Source of the DNA: Mytilus galloprovincialis
Taxonomy: Eukaryota; Mollusca; Bivalvia; Mytilida; Mytilidae
DNA length: 64,000 nucleotides
NCBI RefSeq assembly: GCF_965363235.1
Contig: NC_134839.1
Span: 77,835,410 to 77,899,409 of the forward strand
Reading direction: 5' to 3'
Of this stretch, positions 34,401 to 45,330 are shown one piece after another (position 1 is the first letter of the stretch; each line of letters starts with the position of its first letter). A program made the position numbers and the translations under genes. The notes under the pieces are model-generated. The model saw only the letters and a program-made list of their open reading frames with translations, was not told the origin of the DNA and ran no database searches.

Positions 34401-35829
34401 TAATCAATCTCTGCTGGAATTTGAATTTCTTTTAGAGTAATCACAAACATATGCTTGGGATAATTTGCTAACTTTAGATGATGCATAGGTAACGAGTTAC
34501 ACTGGAATGTCTTAAAACATGTGACTTACTATTTTGTTCAGTTTTTAGAATTGTCAATAAAGTTTACTTCTGATGTTTCTTTCATTTAGCTGGATATCAT
34601 CTCATGCTTATGCGATATTGTGACATCTCCGCCTACAATGTGTACACCACCTGGACTACTGAGTTAAATAATCTTTTAAATGTTTAAATATGGCATTCTT
34701 TCATCAAATGATGTCTTAACTAGTCTGTTATATCTAGGTTTTAACACAGTACATGATATATCGTGACAAAATGAGAGAGTGCCTTGCAGATTAGCTAACT
34801 TTATAAGTCACTAAGAATGATCGATAAATATGTATGTAAATATCTCATAAAATTGAGAAAGAAAATTTGGTATGTCAAAGAGACAACAACCCGATAGAAG
34901 AGCAGACAGCAGCCATCAATGGGTCTTCAACGGAGCGAGAAAATGACGCACCCGGAGACGATCCTGAGTTTGCCCCTAAATACATTTTTGTACTAGTTCA
35001 GTGAAAATGTACGTCACACGATAATTCTTAACAGAAATGAGCTAAAATTTAAAAAAAAAAATAAAAGAATAAGAAAGGCAAGAGGCTTCTGACTTGGGAA
35101 AGGCGCAAACATGTTGCGGGGTTTAACATGTTTTGTGAAATATATATCCTATGCATAGTCAACTTTTTCACTTATTCAAAATACATATACATGTTTGTGA
35201 TGACCCTTAAACAAATTCCAGCAAAATTAATTATAAATATATATGAGACTTTCGAAAATAAAAATTAGATATATGACAATAGCTGTTTTGTCCTTTTAAG
35301 TTTAAAAAGTCATACAGATATGTTTAATCCCCTTGAGCGGCTGCATTTTACAAATAGTAATAACTGATTCTTAAGAACAAATTTAAAACAACAAATCAAA
35401 AAGCAACTGCGAATAAACAAATGGGAATGCGAATTAAAATATAATGTCTCTTATTTGTTACGTGCACCTTTTGCTAATTTTGATAACGTATTACTCGAAA
35501 GTTAATTAGCTTGCGATTTACACTCACTGAATACATTTATTATTTATCGATAATTCATTATAGATTCGAAATAAATCTAAATATCACTTGCATACAGGAC
35601 TTAGTTTAGCATATATACAAGCATTAGTCTAATAATTTTTATAACATGAGAATTAAAAATAACTTGCATACAGGACTTAGTTTAGCATATATACAATCAT
35701 TGGTCTAAGAATTTTGTTAACATTAAAATTACAATAAACTCATTTGATATGATTTTACAATGTTTTCATTCCAGGTATCCTGAGAGTGTGATTGAATCTA
35801 TACCATTGGTTCCAAGTATTGTTGGATAA
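31423..35829 (+). CDS. C-type lectin gene 2 (five exons, 169-residue secreted CTLD protein)
   Basis: Exons: 31423-31474, 31614-31708, 32612-32705, 34082-34295 and 35775-35829, all GT-AG, phases 1, 0, 1 and 2 as in lectin gene 1. The product has a 17-residue signal peptide (MNRCLRVIVIIITLHIF) and one long-form CTLD with cysteines at 24, 35, 52, 125, 141 and 149; WIGG is at 85-88. It keeps the mannose-type EPN (115-117) but has WAD (136-138) in place of WND, the reverse of lectin 1, which has KPN and WND. The two genes are 5.6 kb apart on one strand and clearly came from duplication. Both are likely secreted sugar- or microbe-binding proteins by family; specificity is inference. Intron 3 holds a worn hammerhead at 33259-33293. 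Confidence 0.88.
31614..31708 (+). CDS. Lectin 2 exon 2
   Basis: It codes ETFGSDCPIGWNHFYRSCYM, the start of the CTLD with its first two cysteines, ending in WLLAE before GTACTA. Confidence 0.92.
32612..32705 (+). CDS. Lectin 2 exon 3
   Basis: It codes SSCRAHDARLVEIESQEQ, the helix-2 block, and adds an N-glycosylation sequon (NST) near its end. Phase 1 donor GTACGT. Confidence 0.92.
33259..33293 (+). ncRNA. Partial hammerhead motif in lectin 2 intron 3
   Basis: ACTGATGAG, a weak stem II, ACGAAATGCGCGTCTG and no matching 5' strand of stem I. It is recognisable as a relic of the same family but unlikely to cleave. Confidence 0.5.
34082..34295 (+). CDS. Lectin 2 exon 4, ligand-site half of the CTLD
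   Basis: It codes YWIGGRDDVTEGIWKWA, EPN in the long loop, ENCLVM, WAD before RRC and the final FICERK. The length of 214 equals lectin 1 exon 4. Confidence 0.95.
34855..35145 (+). repeat. R2 copy in lectin 2 intron 4
   Basis: AAAGAGACAACAACCCGAT, GGGTCTTCAACGGAGCGAG, GTACTAGTTCAGTGAAAATG and CTTCTGACTTGGGAAAGGCG follow the R2 order. Confidence 0.6.
35775..35829 (+). CDS. Lectin 2 exon 5, C-terminal tail
   Basis: TTCATTCCAG acceptor, one base finishing Lys, then YPESVIESIPLVPSIVG and TAA. It is longer than the lectin 1 tail (17 against 9 residues). Confidence 0.82.
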
Positions 35830-36067
35830 AAGGATGTTATACTTCATTCTCGTGTATAAAAATGAGTTCGGAAAGTTCTGATCTTATTTGCCTTTTTAAA
35901 AAAATAGTACCTTTGACCCCTTTGATCACATTATATTGAAATTGGACACATAATACAACTTGAAAGCAGGTTTTGCAATCATTTTCCGTCCATTAATGAT
36001 TTCTTTATTTAGATCTATACACTATTCTTTGACATATACAATACAATTTTTACATAAGATTCAGAAA

Positions 36068-36340
36068 GAGGGGCGAAAGATACCAAAGGGACAGTCAAAC
36101 TCATTGGTCGAAAATAAACTGACAACGCCACGGCTAAAAAAGTCAAACGGACAAATAATAGTACACAAGACACTACATAGAAACTTAATGCTCCATACGT
36201 GCCACCCGTCGTGTTACCTATGTTATTAAAAATCCGGTAAATAGTCTAATTCAGTATGTCCCATTCGTGAAACGGGAAGGGGATTGTAGTAACGACATAA
36301 GTAATATATCCGATATCATCTGTGAAACGGTTATTCCTTT
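36068..36340 (-). repeat. R3 copy
   Basis: AAGATACCAAAGGGACAGTC and AAAATAAACTGACAACGCCA are the reverse of R3; it continues into a tail shared with 26420-26530. Confidence 0.5.
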
Positions 36341-37884
36341 GTTTCTTAAAAGGCGTAGTATCAATTTTCTTTGAATTTCACAAATAAGACATCATATTGT
36401 CATAATTTAATCACACAGCTACATGTATGGATCTGTGAACTGTGCTGGTTTTTTTTTCTTTTGATATGTTAAGGATATATTACTTGAATTAAATTCTCCA
36501 ATAAGCTATCCTTCTATTTACAGTATTAAATGATGTAGCACATACATACTTATTGAACATTTGCATATACAGGTCGTTTTTTTATTGAGTGGAAGTCTTT
36601 TTGAACGTTTTGTATATTAACTGAAAAAACTAATTTGAATTTATGAAAAGACGATATGGAGAAGGGAGGTGATACGTAATTTATGAATGTTCTAAAAGTG
36701 GAGTTATGAGTGTCATTGATTTATTTCTGCAACAATTTGTTTTCAATTGAACATGTTACTTACTTAGATTCTTTAAGTTTTGAATTCAGATACATAATGC
36801 TATTCGATTAGCTAGGTAAATCATGTTTTTAAATAGCCCGATATATTTTGATTATAGTACATGACAAGACGTCACATCATCTATTTTCATGCATAGAACA
36901 GGTATTCCTACAATAATCAAAGCCAAGACTATTGTTTGTTTTTTTTGTTTATCAAAACCAATATTTAATGTGTGTTAACGCCCCTGAGGAGCATTAACAT
37001 ATGAAATATCAACTAATAAATGTTCAAAATTAGTTTTGTATTAAAATAGCGTGTTAATGTTGACAGATATTTTGTAGCGTACATGTGTTTAATAACTTTG
37101 TTTTACTTAAAACTAACAAAATATTAACAAGAATGTGTACATAGTACACCGATGATCCACTCGCACTATCATTTTTTATGTTCTGTGAACCGTAAAATTT
37201 AAGTTACATCTGTAATTTTGCATTTAAGTCATAAGAAACCTCAAATTAAAAAAAAAATATGCATATGTTTTTTTTATAACTAAATGGATAGTTTTCATTA
37301 TACAACTTATGTACATATACTTTTTTTCTGAGGAAAATTCTTTAATTTGTTCACATTTAGAAGAAGTTTACTTATTTTTAATTGCTTCCTTCCAGGAAGC
37401 AATTCGCCAACATATTTTCCGTATGCATAGTGACCTGAGCGTAACCCTCCTCGTAAAAATCCGGTGGTCGCAATACGCATGGATCTGTCATTAAAATAAA
37501 CAATTATCTGATTGTTCATGTTAAACACGTGCTCAATAACCATGGTTTTTGTTATTTGTTTACTATAAGGTGACAATCGGAAAACTTCGGCTTCAAAACA
37601 CGGCATTTAATGAGTAGCCATATTTGTTAAATCATAACAGACAGAGAGAAAAACAAATTGACGATTAAACAATATGTATGCGTAAAAAATGAGAAATTCG
37701 TGCACAGAGGACTTAGTTTATGGTATATACATGCATTGGTTCAAGAATTGGATAAACATTATTTTTCATCACTCACTCGTTTCATATGACTTTAACATCA
37801 GAAAGATCATATCATAGGGATAATGTTTAAATTTGGTTGGCCTTCAACTTCATCAAAAACTACCTTGACCAAACACTCTAAGCC

Positions 37885-37945
37885 GAAACGAGACAGACGG
37901 ACGAAAGAAGGAACGGACGGACGGAGGGACGAACAAACGAACGAA
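37885..37945. repeat. GACGGACG/GAACGAAC microsatellite
   Basis: Imperfect 4-bp repeats (GACG, GAAC, GGAC) in a row. Confidence 0.75.
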
Positions 37946-40544
37946 CCAAAGGACGCATAGAAAAACTGAATGCCCATAATTGGCGCATACAAAGGGGGTT
38001 AAATATAAATACAAAACACATTCAATAATCTAATTATCTGATATAAATCAGCTAATATGATTCAAGATCGGTCTCTGTTTTAATGCCAAGAAGCCATAAA
38101 TATCGGACTCATTTAAATGGGATGTTGTTTTCCTCGATCTGGATGTATCTATATCTATACACTGTTCCAGTTTTTAAGGTTTACCGTCTATATGAACCGG
38201 ACAACAGCTTACACCAGTTGTACTAGAACGGCTTGTGTAACAAACACATTAATCTGGTCTTTTCTGCATGGAATTGTACCAAATGGACACTCTGTTGTGG
38301 TACAGATTCAACACGTTCTTGATGTTTTACCTATAATCACGATTGGTAGTGTAATTGGTTCTGTGGTGTTGTTTTATTTTCTGATGACTTAGTATTAGTG
38401 AAGGGACGGTGGTGACAATGTAAAGATGTCAGTACTAGTATCTACACAGTTGGTGGATTGGCGATACAGTTACTGTCTTCAATTGTTATATATCATAAAA
38501 CGTTCTTGTTCAAGATTACGAAAAAATGTTGTTTTGAAATTTTTCCGCTATGGCCTTTTTTCGTTATGTGTATAACACATGTTGGGCTTAATTGCTTGAC
38601 AATCAATTCTCGTGTAATTGGTTAAGTACAAGCAACTAGTTGAGTGTGATTCTTTGAATTAAACAACCATCCGAAAAAAAATGGGATAGAAACTTAAAAA
38701 TTTAATATTTCAACATAAAAAATGAGAAAAATTACTGTGAGATTTGAACCACATCTTAAAAACAATCCATTACTTTCAGTTTAAAGCGCTACTGATGAAG
38801 CCACGGCGACTCTTGAAGAAAACATGGTATTAAGCATTTATATAGCTAAAATTTAATGAAGTTCCACTTTTTATTTAAAAAAGTAGTTTTTTGTGTATTA
38901 AGGACACACTAAACCAATGTCATTTTTGATGAAAAAAAGTTGTATGAATAACAACAACAACAAAAACATAACTTTGTTTTGGTTTGAAGTGTCTTTCTCG
39001 GATGATTCCTTGTTTTTCCAACCTAAAAATACGGTAAATTCCGTATATTTGACTTTCATCCTTTTTGGGGGGTTAACTTAACTATTTTCCAGACATATCG
39101 TAATATATAAAAATTGAGATATTGACCAAATAATATTTTTATTTCTTGCTTTTATCCTAAATTCTCATTCTTTCAGCACTTTTTGAAATTGTCCTTTCTG
39201 AGAAAAAATGTCAGGGGAAATTGGCCCTACCTAAAATTTGGTCTCATTTTTTATTCTTGATTAAAAATGTACAAGACAGGTAAAAGGGTTTATCAAAATG
39301 CTGCATTTTTTCTAAAACATTTTTTTTTTCATATTAAGGGGGTTCGCGGGTCTAAATAATTTATATAGGATTACTCTATATTTTTCTATAAATAAACTTT
39401 TATCTTATAATACATACCTAGCAGGCTCGTGTTGAAAACTGTTGCCGTATTGATGCTTATGGGGTATTTTTATCGTTTGGTTTCTGTTTCATTGACGTTT
39501 GTCTCACTACTCTTTTTTAAAATTGATAAATATCTAACGTTACGAATTTTCCTTTTTCAAATATCTATTAATCTGTTAGTATTTAAATTCTTTGATAGAT
39601 GTTAATTTAATACAAATTCTGACAGAATCCATTTAAAAATTTAAGCGGACATCATCAAAATATATTTTCACAAGAGTACACAAATGAGGAATTAGTGACA
39701 AACTACTTAAAGGAACACATGATTTATATCTCTTAAATACCATTTGTAATCACAAAAATCATCAATGTTTGGTAAATAATGACTTAAAACATAGCACCAA
39801 TTAAGGATATGTGCATCATCATACCGGTGACACAAATGTATCAACTGAAACATAGAAGATGAATGTCTACTGTTATACCTATCAAATAAGACGGTGGGTA
39901 AGTTATTGTTAACTATATATTGTAAATAGTGGTTTTTGTTACCTTTATATTGTAGAGGGTGGTTTTAAAAGTTTAACACCTACAATTGGTGTATTAGTTT
40001 CAGTGTTATTCATGCGAAATAATTTGAATTTAGATTTAATAGGATTTAAAATTTAAAGAAACACACTGATACTTAATATCAAACTAATCACTCACTTAAA
40101 CATATAAAAATTTGATATAAAAATGACAACCAGTATCGATAATGGCAAATATAAATTTTAAACTCTTGTCCAGGCTTTAATAAGTGATCATCATTTGAGG
40201 TAAGCCGTTAGTTTTTTTTTACCAAGTTATAAATATTCACTTCCACTTCTATTTGTTCTTCATTGTTGGTCCTTGTCCCTTTTGTTCTGTATTCAGAAGA
40301 GTTGGTTCTTAGTGACAAACAGATTGATCAAGTTTGTGGAGCTTGAAAAGCAAAGTAAGAAAACAACAGTGCGTTTAATCCTCTAAATAATTTGTAATCA
40401 TTTGTCGGTTTATTGCTTAATGGCGGTCAAAGTTTGGACCAATTTAAATATACTATTTTTTTTACCATTTAGATAATATGTTAAGATGATTTGAGGTAAT
40501 AATAATATATATTTCGCTGGGAGTGGCCTTTGCATTGGTTGCAA

Positions 40545-40735
40545 AAAGTAAAATCACAAGAATACTGAACTCCGAGGAAAATTCAAAACGCAAAGTGCTT
40601 TAAAAATCAAATGGCAAAATCAAATGATAAAACACATTAAACGAATGGACAACAACTGTGATATTCCTGACTTGGTACAGGTGTTTCCAAATGTAGAAAA
40701 TGGTGGATTGAATCTGGTTTTATAAAATATAAAAT
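40545..40735 (+). repeat. R5 copy, the longest in the window
   Basis: It runs from AAATCACAAGAATACTGAAC through AATTCAAAACGCAAAGT and ATTCCTGACTTGGTACAGG to GGTGGATTGAATCTGGTTTT. Confidence 0.6.
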
Positions 40736-41184
40736 ATCGGTACAACAAAAGTCATTCAGCCGGTGTTTTGTTTTCAAAAATTGAACTAATATTTTATTGC
40801 AATAATTAGACAGTATGATTGGACACAAGTTATTGCAACTTATAAGGTCTCCTTACCCATATACATGTAATACGCATCATATGTTGACAGTAAACACATA
40901 CATAATACATCTTCAGTTATAGAAAATAAAGGAAGGTGGCACACATTTGCGTTGCAGCAATACTTTTTAAAAAGAAAACGGGACAGAAAAGATAAAACGA
41001 AAAAGACATGATAGACAAAACTACCGACTTGGAATATTAATATCGTCTTGACTGAATAATTAAACAACAAACTTGATCAAACATATTTTTCTTATGTTTC
41101 AATGTAAAATTGAGAATGGAAATAGAGAATATGCCAAAAGGTCAGACAACAGCCTGTTCATATGTTTAAGATCAGATTTATATT

Positions 41185-41500
41185 AAAATTGGCATTCTAG
41201 AAAGTAATCGATGGCATCCACAGAACTGCAGAGGCATTTAGAATCATTCACTACATGTTTATTTTAAAATATACAATGTGAAGATGCAGAATAAGCGCCA
41301 GAAACCAAAACAACTATAAGTCACTGTACGGCCTTCTACGAAACCCATATAATACAGCATAGTAAGCTATTAAAGGCCCCCGAAACGGCACACGTAAAAC
41401 AGTTCAAACAAGAAAACATGCCACCTCAATTATTTAAAAATCAATAAACGAACAACAAACATGATATACACTGACTCAGACGTACTTATAAATATAATTA
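41185..41500 (+). repeat. Diverged R1 copy
   Basis: GTCACTGTACGGCCTTCTAC, AAGCTATTAAAGGCCCCCGA and ACAGTTCAAAC.AGAAAAC follow the R1 order. Confidence 0.5.
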
Positions 41501-41670
41501 TTTTCTGTGACTGTATCTTACATTAATTTGTAGGATCCTTTACTATAGATAATTGAGCTGATCTGTAACAATAACATCTGCATGCCTTATATATCATGTA
41601 CTGTAGTACGCCGCTAGATTAAAACTGACGAGGAAAGGTAACACACGGCCACCGAAAGCTTTATTATTGA

Positions 41671-41795
41671 AGCTCAGGTGGTCGTGTGGACTAGCGGGAC
41701 GGCTACAGTGCAGTGCTAAAGCAAATTTACAGTTCTAACATTGTTGGGTTGATGTTTAGACGAGTTGTATATATATGTATATATATATATATATT
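41671..41795 (+). repeat. tRNA-derived SINE, internally deleted, with TA microsatellite tail
   Basis: It has GGTGGTCGTGTGGACTAGCG (A-box region) and GGACGGCTACAGTGCAG, then jumps to the tail AACATTGTTGGGTTGATGTT and GACGAGTTG followed by (TA)n at 41769-41795. The B box and middle are missing compared with the inverted copy at 42421-42598. Confidence 0.75.
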
Positions 41796-41918
41796 GTATC
41801 ATATTTTCCCTTCGGTTTATATGATCCGTTCATCCTATATTGACTCTTAAAATTCAAGAGTCTATCTAAAAATGAGGATACATTTTATATGGCCTTCCAA
41901 ATACCGTTTCGATCCTTA

Positions 41919-41962
41919 ACATCACTGAAGAGACATTTATTGTCGAAATCCGGATCTGGTGT
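41919..41962 (+). ncRNA. Hammerhead ribozyme motif, subfamily B, core intact
   Basis: Stem I ACATCA pairs with TGGTGT. Core CTGAAGA, stem II GACA/TGTC, GAAA, stem III A-U and U-A closed by CCGG, and ATC at the cleavage site. It differs from 14210-14254 at paired positions in a way that keeps pairing. Confidence 0.78.
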
Positions 41963-42329
41963 ACAAAAAAAATACATATTGACACCTTATGTTTGTGGCA
42001 TAACATCGTGGCCACAAGTTAATTGTTTTCTGTTTAGTAGTTAAGTATTAAATTTATATTAAGATCCATTTTGTTACATCTTGTGATCAATTTTATTTGG
42101 CAATCGCCAATGGCAGTCAGCAGGGTTAAAGAACATCAGTTGTTCAACCTGTTAGTCAAATGCGTTTTGTTTAAATATACTTTTTCACTTTTTTGGTCTT
42201 TTGGAAAATGTTGTTTGTGCTGTATTTAGACCCTTTCACAACGAAATTTGTTTTACATGCATACTTATAAAAATTGCGGTTTTTATCCAACGCAATCATA
42301 GGTTTGACGTTGTTTTCAATTTAGACTCG

Positions 42330-42598
42330 TGTGTATATATATACGTCTGAGTCAGTGACAACTCTACAACAAATTTATCCATCGGATCACCAGCAATAAT
42401 GGTGATACATGGCTGTGTACATTATGTATATACAACTCGTCTAAACATCAACCCAACAATGTAAGATCTGTAAATTTGCTTTCGCAAATTTTTTGTTCTT
42501 CCCTCGCCGGGATTCGAGCCCATGCTACTGAGATATCGTGACACCAAATCACCTGCACTGTAGCCGTCCCGCTAGACCACACGACCACCTGGGCTTCA
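42330..42598 (-). repeat. tRNA-derived SINE
   Basis: On the minus strand: GGTGGTCGTGTGGTCTAGCG with a perfect A box (TGGTCTAGCGG), a near-consensus B box (GCTCGAATCC) 60 bases on, then a TTTGCG-rich spacer and the tail ACATTGTTGGGTTGATGTT. About 95 nt of head resembles a Leu/Ser-type tRNA. It is the inverted partner of 41671-41795. Confidence 0.8.
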
Positions 42599-42699
42599 TA
42601 TACATGTATACATGTATATGTAACAGATGTTTTCAGTGATTAATGGTTTTATTACTATTTACAAATTTTTGAATTTTTCGAAATACTAAGGCTTTTCTA

Positions 42700-42900
42700 C
42701 CTCAGGCATAGATTACCTTAGCTGTATTCGGCAAAACATTTAGGAATTTTGGTCCTCAATGCTCTTCAACTTCGTACTTTATTTGGCCTTTTTAACTTTT
42801 TTGGATTCGAGCGTCACTGATGAGTCTTTTGTAGACAAAACGCGCGTCTGGCGTATATACTAAATTTAGTCCTGGTATCTAGTATGAGTTTTATTGATAC
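42700..42900 (+). repeat. Hammerhead-bearing repeat, subfamily A
   Basis: It shares with 18175-18380 and 20975-21110 the order CTACCTCAGG, ACCTTAGCTGT, TCAACTTCGTACTTTATTTG, ribozyme, ACTAAATTTAGTCCTGGTAT and GATGAGTTT. Confidence 0.65.
42810..42856 (+). ncRNA. Hammerhead motif, subfamily A, one core change
   Basis: Stem I GCGTCA/TGGCGT, CTGATGA and GTCT/AGAC are kept, but CGAAAC reads CAAAAC, so the invariant G before AAA is lost. Probably inactive. Confidence 0.65.
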
Positions 42901-43241
42901 ATTACATGATACATTATATATATGCAAGTTGTATTCCGTTTTTAAAAACAGTGATTCAAGTTGTACCAAGATTTCCTGCAACAACCAATATTGTTTTAAT
43001 AAAATGCATAAATTTTATTTTATCTAAATTAATTTAATATTTTTCTTTTTTTTTTCAGATTTATGTAGGTAAAGACGGTATCAAATTAAACAGATCCGGA
43101 ACGAAAATGCAATTTCTTATATAAATTGAAGATTAACATAAAATGACACTGCTGAAGTTTTATTGTAAAGAAAAGATACTGTTGAATTATCAAGCTTGTC
43201 CTTTGAACTATTAAAGTTAATTGTAGAAAGGCACTCGCAGT

Positions 43242-44399
43242 ATGTCAATATTTTCACCACAAACAACTCGACCAACAACATTTAATGGAACGAGGCAACA
43301 AGATAACCTCACTAACACACCAAGAACTCTTAAAGTAGCTGGTGTTCGATTGGTTACATTAGACAAATATATCGATAGTAATATGTACATTTATTATGGG
43401 ATTGTGTCACCATTTATAAGTACCATCGTCATTATATTAAACATTCTTCTGATTACAACTTTAATCAAAGGGAAGTGTAGAAAGTCCACTCATGTTATCA
43501 TGATTGCCATAGCGATAGCAGATGCATTGACTGGTTTCATTCCGATACCATTCAACTTATATGTATTTGGTCTGAAGAAAGATGATGGCTACCTAACTTT
43601 GTCATGGTGCTATGTGTTTGAATACACACAGAAATTTATTCCAGAAATTCTACACATAACCTCCCTACATTTGACAGTAGGCCTTGGAATTGAACGTTTT
43701 TTTGTAGTAGCATTTCCTTTCAAAGCACAAAGGATATGTCGTTTTCGAAATGGAGTTATCTTTAGTGTTCTTATTTTTGTCGTAAGTATTAGCTCTCAAA
43801 TGGACTTATTTACTCAACTTAGTTATGAACAATTTTGTGAATATCGAAAACGGACTAATAAGACAGTTATTGGTTGTATTAGGTCAACAAAAGTAAGAAC
43901 CGACTGGGAATATGCACTAAGAATAGGGATGCTAGTATTTGTACCTTGTATGACACTTGTTTTCACCGCACTACTTCTCAAAAAGTCCAAGGAAATTCAA
44001 CATTGGAGGAAGTTACACTCCTCTCTATCGCAGACTGCTGATTTAGAACGCCTCGACTTTGCTGTCATTTTAATGATGATATTTATAGTAGTTACTGAAG
44101 CAATTTTGCAAACAGCATTTATGATAAGCAGGAATAATGGCATACGATTTACAGATACACACGAGGAATTAGTCGGCGTTGGTCATATTATATTTCAAGT
44201 TACTTGTCCGATTAATTTTGCAATTTTGTGTTTTTTCAGTGTGCAGTTTCGCAAAATTTTCAAAGAGATATTTTGCTGTTGTCTTCAGAATACAAATTCC
44301 TTATCTACTAAGGAGTTTACAGTGAAAACTGAAGCTTCATCAACAGAAACCGCAAACACTATAACATTTCCGGATGAAATACATTCTTCTCGGCTGTGA
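43242..44399 (+). CDS. Rhodopsin-like (class A) GPCR, 385 residues in one exon
   Basis: Seven hydrophobic segments are visible at about residues 51-75, 84-107, 124-149, 170-188, 224-247, 272-295 and 308-333. Class A marks: Asn67 in TM1, Asp94 in TM2 (AIADAL), Cys123 at the top of TM3, ERF at 151-153 in the DRY place, and CPINFAI at 322-328 in the NPxxY place without its Tyr. The N-terminus has sequons NGT and NLT; a CCC cluster at 345-347 could be palmitoylated. It resembles invertebrate peptide receptors of the Srw/FMRFamide-like type; the ligand is unknown. A pyrimidine tract and CAG at about 43047-43058 suggest a 5' non-coding exon upstream. The start is the first ATG after an in-frame-free leader. 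No poly(A) site is certain. Confidence 0.9.
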   Translation: MSIFSPQTTRPTTFNGTRQQDNLTNTPRTLKVAGVRLVTLDKYIDSNMYIYYGIVSPFISTIVIILNILLITTLIKGKCRKSTHVIMIAIAIADALTGFIPIPFNLYVFGLKKDDGYLTLSWCYVFEYTQKFIPEILHITSLHLTVGLGIERFFVVAFPFKAQRICRFRNGVIFSVLIFVVSISSQMDLFTQLSYEQFCEYRKRTNKTVIGCIRSTKVRTDWEYALRIGMLVFVPCMTLVFTALLLKKSKEIQHWRKLHSSLSQTADLERLDFAVILMMIFIVVTEAILQTAFMISRNNGIRFTDTHEELVGVGHIIFQVTCPINFAILCFFSVQFRKIFKEIFCCCLQNTNSLSTKEFTVKTEASSTETANTITFPDEIHSSRL

Positions 44400-45006
44400 T
44401 TATTCGTATTTTACAAAATATACATATATATATATAAATATAAGGAGATGTGGTATGATTACCAATTATATTATACAATTATTGAATTGATGAGGTTGAT
44501 ACAATGAGCAATCCATCGCTGAGATATAGCATTTACCGAGGATGATAGCTTGACATCGCCGGGGTTGCAATTTTTGTATCGGTTGATATCAAAATTAAAC
44601 AATCTTTTGTTTTATTATTTTACTTTTTGATCTATGACTAATGTTCTTCTATTTCCCTAAAATAATAAACATGACAAATCATTTACTTTAGTAGGTAACT
44701 AACTTTTATCAAAAAAATAAATATATATAGTACTACCATGTTTTTTTGTATTTTGTTATAATTTCATTTTGTTGATATTTTTTTCATTATGAAATAAAAC
44801 ACATTTGATAATACAAATTGATCCAAATTTATATAAGGTACATTTCGGCTGATCAGAATCTTAAGTAAAACATTAATTATCCCGCGTTAATTATAAAGTT
44901 TTACAAAAGAGGATTCCTTATGCGTTAGTCAACGTGTATAGTTATATGATAAAAAGATGTCTTTTTTGGTTGAATTCTGAATGAAATAACTTATATATAA
45001 AAAAAA
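44400..45006 (+). other. Probable GPCR 3' untranslated region and AT-rich flank
   Basis: (TA)n at about 44421-44440, then AT-rich sequence with several AATAA words (for example near 44661). No gene seen. Confidence 0.4.
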
Positions 45007-45330
45007 AGAAGATGTGGTATGAATGCCAATGAGACAAATGTCCACAAGAGACCAAAATGACACAGACATTAACCACTATAGGTCACCGTATGGCCTTCAA
45101 CAATGAGCAAATCCCATACTGCATAGTCAGCTATAAAAGGCTCCGAATTGACAATGGAAAACAATTCAAACAAAAAAAACTAACGGCCTTATTTATATAA
45201 AAAAAAAACAAATGAACGAAAAACAAATATGTTACACATAAACAAAGGACAACCAAAATTACAGGCTCATGACGTGGGACAGGCACATAATGTATACGGA
45301 TTCGAGGTAATATCATGAAATTCTGTATAT
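45007..45330 (+). repeat. R1 copy, well preserved
   Basis: It starts GAAGATGTGGTATGAATGCC, then AATGAGACAAATGTCCAC, CTATAGGTCACCGTATGGCC, TTCAACAATGAGCAAA and a TGACGTGGGACAGGC end. Confidence 0.7.

Larger units (their letters stand above)
36341..41184. other. Long stretch without a supported gene
   Basis: Contents noted: a small palindrome AATTGCTTCC...GGAAGCAATT at 37380-37404, a GACGGACG/GAAC microsatellite at 37885-37945, and an R5 copy at 40545-40735. Two open frames (37307-37606 minus and 38117-38392 plus) have some coding character but no motif or splice support. Confidence 0.4.

Noticed and set aside
37307-37606. A 99-codon open frame on the minus strand with fairly even composition
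   Set aside because: No motif, signal, splice site or duplicate supports it. It ends beside a small palindrome (37380-37404), so repeat origin is as likely.
38117-38392. A 91-codon open frame with a hydrophobic end on the plus strand
   Set aside because: It looks mildly protein-like, but there is no acceptor at its start and no family I recognise.
38785-38815. CTGATGAAGCC as another hammerhead
   Set aside because: No GAAA, no stem II and no cleavage triplet follow.
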